A DNA stretch of 64,000 nt from the NCBI RefSeq assembly GCF_017814975.1, contig NZ_JAGIQA010000010.1:1-64000 (forward strand). Direction: 5' to 3'. The DNA comes from Cupriavidus consociatus. GTDB taxonomy: Bacteria > Pseudomonadota > Gammaproteobacteria > Burkholderiales > Burkholderiaceae. A program made the position numbers and the translations under genes. Positions 59,133 to 64,000 of this stretch are shown one piece after another. Position 1 is the stretch's first letter. Every line of letters starts with the position of its first letter. The notes below the pieces were generated by a model. That model made no database searches, was not told the DNA's origin, and worked only from the letters and a program-made list of their open reading frames with translations.

Positions 59133-60335
59133 TCAGGGCCGCGCCCGGCCCGGCAGCCGCTGGCCGATCGCGGCTACCAGCTGGCGCGCCAGCGACAGCT
59201 TGTCGGCGCGCGGCAGCCGCGTCATGCCGGCGGCATCGAACAGCACGATCTCGTTGTCGTCCAGGCCAAAGGTATGGTGGCCGATATTGCCGACCAGCAG
59301 CGGCACGCCCTTGCGCTGGCGCTTCTGTTCGCCGTACTGCTCCAGGTTTTCGCTTTCGGCCGCGAAACCGACGCAGTAGGGCGCATCGGTGCGCGCCGCC
59401 ACGGTGGCGAGGATGTCCGGGTTCTGCACGAACTGCAGCGTGGGCGTGTCGGTGTCGTTGGCCTTCTTCAGCTTCTGCTGGGCCACCTCCGCGGGGCGCC
59501 AGTCGGCCACCGCGGCCACGGCGACGAAGACATCGGCGCCGGGCAGCTGTGCCAGCACTGCGTCATGCATCTGCTGCGCGCTGCGCACGTCGGTGCGCAC
59601 CACGCCGCGCGGCGTGGGCAGGCCGGTGGGTCCAGCCACCAGCAGTACCTCGGCGCCGGCCTCGCGCGCCGCGCGCGCGATCGAGAAGCCCATCTTGCCC
59701 GACGACAGGTTGGTGATGCCGCGCACGGGATCAATGGCCTCGAAGGTCGGCCCGGCGGTGATCAGCACGCGCTTGCCTTGCAGCGGCTTTGGCTGGAAGA
59801 AAGCGATGATGTCGTCAAGCAGTTCTTCCGGCTCGAGCATGCGGCCGTCGCCGACTTCGCCGCAGGCCTGGTCGCCGCTGCCGGGCCCAAGAATTGTCAC
59901 GCCGTCGGCGCGCAGCTGCGCGGCATTGCGCTGGGTCGCAGGCGCGGCCCACATCTGGCGGTTCATCGCCGGCGCCACCAGCAGCGGGCAGTCGCGCGCG
60001 ATGCACAGCGTGCTAAGCAGGTCGTCGCACAGGCCGTTGGCCAGGCGCGCCATGAAATCGGTGGAAGCCGGGGCGATGACGATGGCGTCGGCCTCGCGCG
60101 AGAGGTCGATATGCGCCATGTTGTTGTCGATGCGGGCGTCCCACTGCGACAGGAACACCGGTCGGCCGGACAGCGCCTGCATCGTCACCGGGGTAATGAA
60201 GTGGGTCGCCGCCTCGGTCATGGCCACCTGCACGGTGGCGCCGGCCTTGGTCAGCAGGCGAACCAGCTCGGCAGACTTGTAGCAGGCGATGCCGCCGGTG
60301 AGGCCGAGAACGATGTGCTTGCCGCGCAAATCCAT
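59133..60335 (-). CDS. coaBC: Bifunctional phosphopantothenoylcysteine decarboxylase/phosphopantothenate-cysteine ligase
   Basis: CoaBC performs two steps of coenzyme A synthesis: ligation of cysteine to 4'-phosphopantothenate and decarboxylation to 4'-phosphopantetheine. The 400-residue fusion has an N-terminal FMN decarboxylase (GLTGGIACYKSAELVR, SREADAIVIAPASTDFMARLANG, the PAMNRQMW motif). A C-terminal CTP-dependent ligase starts near KRVLITAGPTFEAIDPVR and shows the NLSSGKMG segment. It lies 137 bases after lspA, with a REP palindrome in the gap. Confidence 0.97.
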   Translation of the reverse strand: MDLRGKHIVLGLTGGIACYKSAELVRLLTKAGATVQVAMTEAATHFITPVTMQALSGRPVFLSQWDARIDNNMAHIDLSREADAIVIAPASTDFMARLANGLCDDLLSTLCIARDCPLLVAPAMNRQMWAAPATQRNAAQLRADGVTILGPGSGDQACGEVGDGRMLEPEELLDDIIAFFQPKPLQGKRVLITAGPTFEAIDPVRGITNLSSGKMGFSIARAAREAGAEVLLVAGPTGLPTPRGVVRTDVRSAQQMHDAVLAQLPGADVFVAVAAVADWRPAEVAQQKLKKANDTDTPTLQFVQNPDILATVAARTDAPYCVGFAAESENLEQYGEQKRQRKGVPLLVGNIGHHTFGLDDNEIVLFDAAGMTRLPRADKLSLARQLVAAIGQRLPGRARP

Positions 60336-60410
60336 GGTGGGGAGCCTGGCTGGGGAGAAAGGGAAATGATACCGGGGAAGCCGGCTGGAGGTTTGCTCCC
60401 CAGAGGACTG

Positions 60411-60438
60411 CTCCCCTCTCCCGTGAGGGGAGAGGGGG
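60411..60438. repeat. REP-like palindrome between lspA and coaBC
   Basis: CCCCTCTCCC (60413-60422) pairs with GGGAGAGGGG (60428-60437) across GTGAG. It is a single-hairpin copy of the same family as 6969-6994 and 19750-19775, in the lspA-coaBC gap. Confidence 0.8.
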
Positions 60439-60471
60439 ACACCATCGGTCTGCCTAGCTTAATCGCTATGC

Positions 60472-61002
60472 TCAGTGCTTTCGTACCCGCCGCAACTCAT
60501 CCACGATCAGCAGCACCGCGCCGACCGTGATCGCGCAATCCGCGACATTGAAAGCCGGCCAGTGATACCTGCCCACGTAGAAATCGAGGAAGTCGACCAC
60601 GTGACCGTAGATCACGCGGTCGATCACGTTGCCGACCGCGCCGCCCAGGATCAGCGACACCGCGAAGCAGAACAGCCGTTGCCCGGTGTGGCGATACAGC
60701 AGCCACACGATGAACGCCCCGACCACGATGCCCAGCCCGGTGAAGAACCAGCGCTGCCAGCCGCCGGCGTCGGCCAGGAAGCTGAACGCCGCGCCCTTGT
60801 TGTAGACCAGCACCAGGTTGAAGAAGCCCGTGACCGGGCGCGACTCACCGTAGGTGAAGCTGCGTACGATGACGATCTTGAAGAACTGGTCAAGCAGCAC
60901 CACCAGCAGCGCGAACGCCAGCCACAGCAGCGGCGTGGTGTTGCCGGCGGCCTTGCTGCCGCGGCGCGCCGGCCGCGCGGACCGGGACGTGGACGATGCC
61001 AT
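60472..61002 (-). CDS. lspA: Lipoprotein signal peptidase
   Basis: LspA is an inner-membrane aspartic protease that cuts prolipoprotein signal peptides. The 176-residue protein has four hydrophobic helices and the two catalytic aspartates in [19 protein letters not shown] and [12 protein letters not shown] Ser/Arg-rich N-terminal extension ([20 protein letters not shown]) precedes the first helix. Its start overlaps the ileS stop by one base (TGATG), giving coupling. Confidence 0.96.
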   Translation of the reverse strand: MASSTSRSARPARRGSKAAGNTTPLLWLAFALLVVLLDQFFKIVIVRSFTYGESRPVTGFFNLVLVYNKGAAFSFLADAGGWQRWFFTGLGIVVGAFIVWLLYRHTGQRLFCFAVSLILGGAVGNVIDRVIYGHVVDFLDFYVGRYHWPAFNVADCAITVGAVLLIVDELRRVRKH

Positions 61003-63893
61003 CAGGCGTGGCTCCTGTGTTCGCCGGCGCCGAACAGATTACTGTCGCAGCGGCCGCAGAGGGTGGGGTGGTCCGGGTTGTGGCCGACATCGGCGCGGTA
61101 GTGCCAGCAGCGCTCGCACTTGGCATGCGCCGACGGCGTTACCGTCACCAGCAGGTCGCCGGCTTCGGGCGCGGCGGTGACCTTGGCCGACGAAGTCAGC
61201 AGCACAAAGCGCAGGTCGTCGCCCAGGCTCTGCAGCGCCTGCAGCACCGGGCCGCCGGCCTGGATGGTCAGCTCTGCCTGCAGCGACGAGCCGATCTCGC
61301 CTTCCACGCGCACGGCTTCCAGTTGCTTGGTGACTTCGGCGCGCACTTCGCGCAGCGTATGCCATTTCTGCAGCAGGTCGTCGGCGTCGTCCATTTCCGG
61401 CACCGGGTAATAGGTGCTGGTGAAAATGGTGTCGGTGTGTTCGGTGCCGTGGATAAAGACCTGCCACGCTTCCTCGGCGGTGAACGACAGGAACGGCGCC
61501 ATCCAGTGCAGCATCGCCTGGGTGATGTGGTACAGCGCATTCTGCGCCGCACGGCGCGCCTTGGAGTCCGCCGCCGTGGTGTAGAGACGGTCCTTCAGCA
61601 CGTCAAGATAGAAGCCGCCGAGGTCTTCCGAGCAGAAGGTCTGCAGCTTGGCCACCACCGGGTGGAATTCGTAGGCCTCGTAGTGCGACAGCACTTCCTT
61701 CTGCAGCCGGTCGGTCAGCGCCACGGCATAGCGGTCGATCTCCAGCCATTCCGACGCCGGCAGCGCGTGCTTGCCGTGGTCGTAGTCGGACAGGTTCGAC
61801 AGCAGGAAGCGCAGCGTGTTGCGGATGCGGCGATAGCTTTCCACCACGCGCTTGAGGATCTCGTCCGAGATCGACAGCTCGCCCGAGTAGTCGGTCGACG
61901 CCACCCACAGGCGGATGATCTCGGCGCCCATCTTGTTGGAGATATCCTGCGGCGACACGGTGTTGCCGACCGACTTGGACATCTTGCGGCCCTCGCCGTC
62001 GACCGTGAAGCCGTGCGTCAGCAGCGCCTTGTAGGGCGGCTTGCCGTACAGCATCGACGCGGTCAGCAGCGACGAGTGGAACCAGCCGCGGTGCTGGTCG
62101 GAGCCTTCCAGATACAGGTCGGCCAGGCGGCCTTCGGGCGTGTCGGCGGCCTGGTCGTACAGGTCGTCGCGGTGCGAGCTGCGGACCACGGTCCAGTGCG
62201 TGGTGCCGGAGTCGAACCAGACGTCGAGCGTGTCGCGGTTCTTCTCGTACTGGCTGGCCTCGTCGCCCAGCAGTTCGGCCGGGTCCAGCGTCTGCCACGC
62301 CTCGATGCCTTGCTGCTCGACGCGCCTGGCGATCTCTTCGAGCAGTTCAGGCGTGCGCGGATGCAGCGCGCCGGTTTCCTTGTGCACGAAGAAGGCCATC
62401 GGCACGCCCCACTGGCGCTGGCGCGACAGCGTCCAGTCCGGCCGGTGGGCGATCATGTTGTGCAGGCGCTGCTTGCCCCATGACGGATAGAACTCGGTGG
62501 CCTCGATGCCTGCCAGCGCGGTCTCGCGCAGCGTCGGCACGGGCTTGCCGTTTTCCTCGGTCGGATCCACGTCCATGCCCGCGAACCACTGCGAGGTGGC
62601 GCGGTAGATGATCGGCGTCTTGTGACGCCAGCAGTGCATGTAGCTGTGGGTGTACTTGTGCGAATTGAACAGGTTGCCTGATTCCTGCAGCGCATCGACG
62701 ATCTTGGGGTTGGCATCCCAGATCGACAGCCCGCCGAACAGCGGCAGGGTGCCGGCGTAGACGCCGTTGCCCATCACCGGGCTGATGATGTCGCTGTCGG
62801 GCATGCCGTGCGCCTTGCACGACTGGAAGTCTTCCACGCCATAGGCGGGCGCCGAGTGCACGATGCCCGAGCCGGTATCGGTGGTGACATAGTCGCCGAG
62901 GTAGATCGGCGACAGGCGGTCATAGCCCGCGTCCATCTTGGCCAGCGGGTGGCGGAAGCGGATTTCCGACAGCGCTGCGCCGGTGGCCGTGGCGACCACC
63001 TTGCCTTCCAGGGCGTAGACCTTGAGCTGCTCCTCGACACGCTCGGTGGCCAGGATCAGGTAGCCGCGCGGCGTGTCGACCAGCGCGTATTCCACCTCCG
63101 GGTGCACGTTCAGCGCCTGGTTGCTCGGGATGGTCCACGGCGTGGTGGTCCAGATCACGATCCAGCCCGGCTTGGCATTGATCTGGTCGAACGGCACCTT
63201 GAAGGCGTGCGCCAGCTTGTCGGTCTCGGCAAACGGGAAGCCCACGTCGATCGACAGGTCGACCTTGTCCTTGTACTCGACTTCCGCCTCGGCCAGCGCC
63301 GAGCCGCAGTCGAAGCACCAGTTCACCGGCTTCAGGCCGCGGAATACGTAGCCCTTTTCCATGATCTTGCCGAGCGCGCGCAGTTCGTCCGCCTCGTTGC
63401 TGTAGTTCATGGTCAGGTAGGGATGGTCCCAGTCGCCCAGGACGCCCAGGCGCTCGAAGTCCACCATCTGGCGCTTGATCTGCTCGGTGGCGTACGCGCG
63501 CGCCTTGGCCTGGACTTCCTGCACCGGCAGGCCCTTGCCGAACTTCTTTTCGATCTGGATCTCGATCGGCATGCCGTGGCAGTCCCAGCCCGGGACGTAG
63601 ACGGCGTCGAGCCCGCTCAGGCCGCGCGCCTTGATGATCATGTCCTTGAGCACCTTGTTGACGGCGTGGCCGATGTGGATATCGCCGTTGGCATACGGCG
63701 GGCCGTCATGCAGCACGAACTTCTTCGCGCCCTTGCGCGCCGCGCGGATCTTCTTGTAGATCTGCTTCTCCTGCCACTGCTTGACCCACTGCGGCTCGCG
63801 CTTGGGCAGGTCGCCACGCATGGGAAAAGGCGTGTCGAGCAGGTTGACGGGATACTTGTTTTTCTCGGGCTTGGCGCGTTTGTCGTCGGACAT
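61002..63893 (-). CDS. ileS: Isoleucyl-tRNA synthetase
   Basis: IleS charges tRNA-Ile and edits valine. The 963-residue class I synthetase has HIGH as [15 protein letters not shown] (about 60-74) and KMSKS as [10 protein letters not shown] (about 640). The editing domain has [14 protein letters not shown], and the C-terminal zinc finger ends with [12 protein letters not shown]...[11 protein letters not shown]. The gene order ileS-lspA-coaBC matches many beta-proteobacteria, where ribF precedes ileS outside the window. Confidence 0.98.
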   Translation of the reverse strand: MSDDKRAKPEKNKYPVNLLDTPFPMRGDLPKREPQWVKQWQEKQIYKKIRAARKGAKKFVLHDGPPYANGDIHIGHAVNKVLKDMIIKARGLSGLDAVYVPGWDCHGMPIEIQIEKKFGKGLPVQEVQAKARAYATEQIKRQMVDFERLGVLGDWDHPYLTMNYSNEADELRALGKIMEKGYVFRGLKPVNWCFDCGSALAEAEVEYKDKVDLSIDVGFPFAETDKLAHAFKVPFDQINAKPGWIVIWTTTPWTIPSNQALNVHPEVEYALVDTPRGYLILATERVEEQLKVYALEGKVVATATGAALSEIRFRHPLAKMDAGYDRLSPIYLGDYVTTDTGSGIVHSAPAYGVEDFQSCKAHGMPDSDIISPVMGNGVYAGTLPLFGGLSIWDANPKIVDALQESGNLFNSHKYTHSYMHCWRHKTPIIYRATSQWFAGMDVDPTEENGKPVPTLRETALAGIEATEFYPSWGKQRLHNMIAHRPDWTLSRQRQWGVPMAFFVHKETGALHPRTPELLEEIARRVEQQGIEAWQTLDPAELLGDEASQYEKNRDTLDVWFDSGTTHWTVVRSSHRDDLYDQAADTPEGRLADLYLEGSDQHRGWFHSSLLTASMLYGKPPYKALLTHGFTVDGEGRKMSKSVGNTVSPQDISNKMGAEIIRLWVASTDYSGELSISDEILKRVVESYRRIRNTLRFLLSNLSDYDHGKHALPASEWLEIDRYAVALTDRLQKEVLSHYEAYEFHPVVAKLQTFCSEDLGGFYLDVLKDRLYTTAADSKARRAAQNALYHITQAMLHWMAPFLSFTAEEAWQVFIHGTEHTDTIFTSTYYPVPEMDDADDLLQKWHTLREVRAEVTKQLEAVRVEGEIGSSLQAELTIQAGGPVLQALQSLGDDLRFVLLTSSAKVTAAPEAGDLLVTVTPSAHAKCERCWHYRADVGHNPDHPTLCGRCDSNLFGAGEHRSHA

Positions 63894-64000
63894 TTCGATT
63901 CTCGAAGCAATTCGTTGGCGCGCGGCCGGCGGCAGGCCGTGGCGCGCGCGGGAAGACTGGGCGGGGCATGCGAACCGGGCCCGCGCACACTGGCGGGCAC
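63894..64000. other. Region upstream of ileS at the window edge
   Basis: These 107 bases before the ileS start show no recognisable gene. In related genomes ribF lies upstream on the same strand, so this is probably the ribF-ileS spacer, but the window ends before that can be seen. Confidence 0.35.

Overview
The window is a gene-dense, high-GC stretch of a beta-proteobacterial main chromosome. Protein sequences and gene order (pilTU next to yggS/proC, dnaKJ-pabB, ileS-lspA-coaBC-dut, clpS-clpA-icd-cspA) point to Burkholderiaceae, most likely Cupriavidus or a close Ralstonia-like relative. This assignment is inferred from family resemblance, since no search could be run. I see no rRNA, tRNA, CRISPR array, prophage or insertion sequence. 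Most genes are housekeeping genes. The accessory interest lies in a few small operons and in intergenic repeats and palindromes.

Layout. 0-6 kb: proC and yggS diverge from the twitching ATPases pilT and pilU, followed by a glutathione peroxidase and a WYL regulator/VOC pair. 5.8-15.1 kb (minus strand): a D-2-hydroxyacid oxidation region with a D-lactate-dehydrogenase-like flavoprotein, a LysR regulator, an acetyltransferase, then glcD, a potassium-channel-like gene, glcE, glcF and lrgAB. 15.4-21.6 kb (plus): a cobalamin adenosyltransferase, dnaK and dnaJ (with a sigma-32-type promoter), then a fused pabB/pabC whose 5' end is obscured by a 60-base C tract between REP-like palindromes. 21.6-29.3 kb (minus): a long compact operon with an AI-2E-type permease, hda, a HAD phosphatase, pcnB, folK, a deoxynucleoside kinase, panB and a tungstate-type ABC permease and ATPase. 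29.5-36.7 kb: purM, then a catabolic cluster of MFS symporter, dihydropyrimidinase, amidase, Asp/Glu-racemase-like protein and GntR regulator.

36.8-49.7 kb: a GNAT enzyme, miaA, mutL, a DedA protein, a SirB1-type protein, murJ, rpsT, a DUF3579 protein, argF, ppnP, murB, yajQ, a DUF192 protein, a tiny secreted basic protein and an RluE-like pseudouridine synthase. 49.8-64 kb: icd, a VOC protein, a cold-shock protein, clpS-clpA, an orphan Bug-type solute-binding protein coupled to a second VOC protein, then (minus) ileS, lspA, coaBC, a luciferase-like oxidoreductase and dut.

The main leads are these. (1) A 15-bp sequence is shared by the promoter regions of the two outer ends of the dihydropyrimidinase cluster, so it is a candidate operator of its GntR regulator. 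(2) The racemase-like protein of that cluster lacks both catalytic cysteines. (3) A TCTTATATAAGA palindrome followed by TTGCGC occurs both upstream of icd and between the DUF3579 gene and argF. (4) LrgAB and a zinc-ribbon potassium channel sit with glycolate dehydrogenase. (5) The poly-C tract abuts a REP element and removes the start of pabB.
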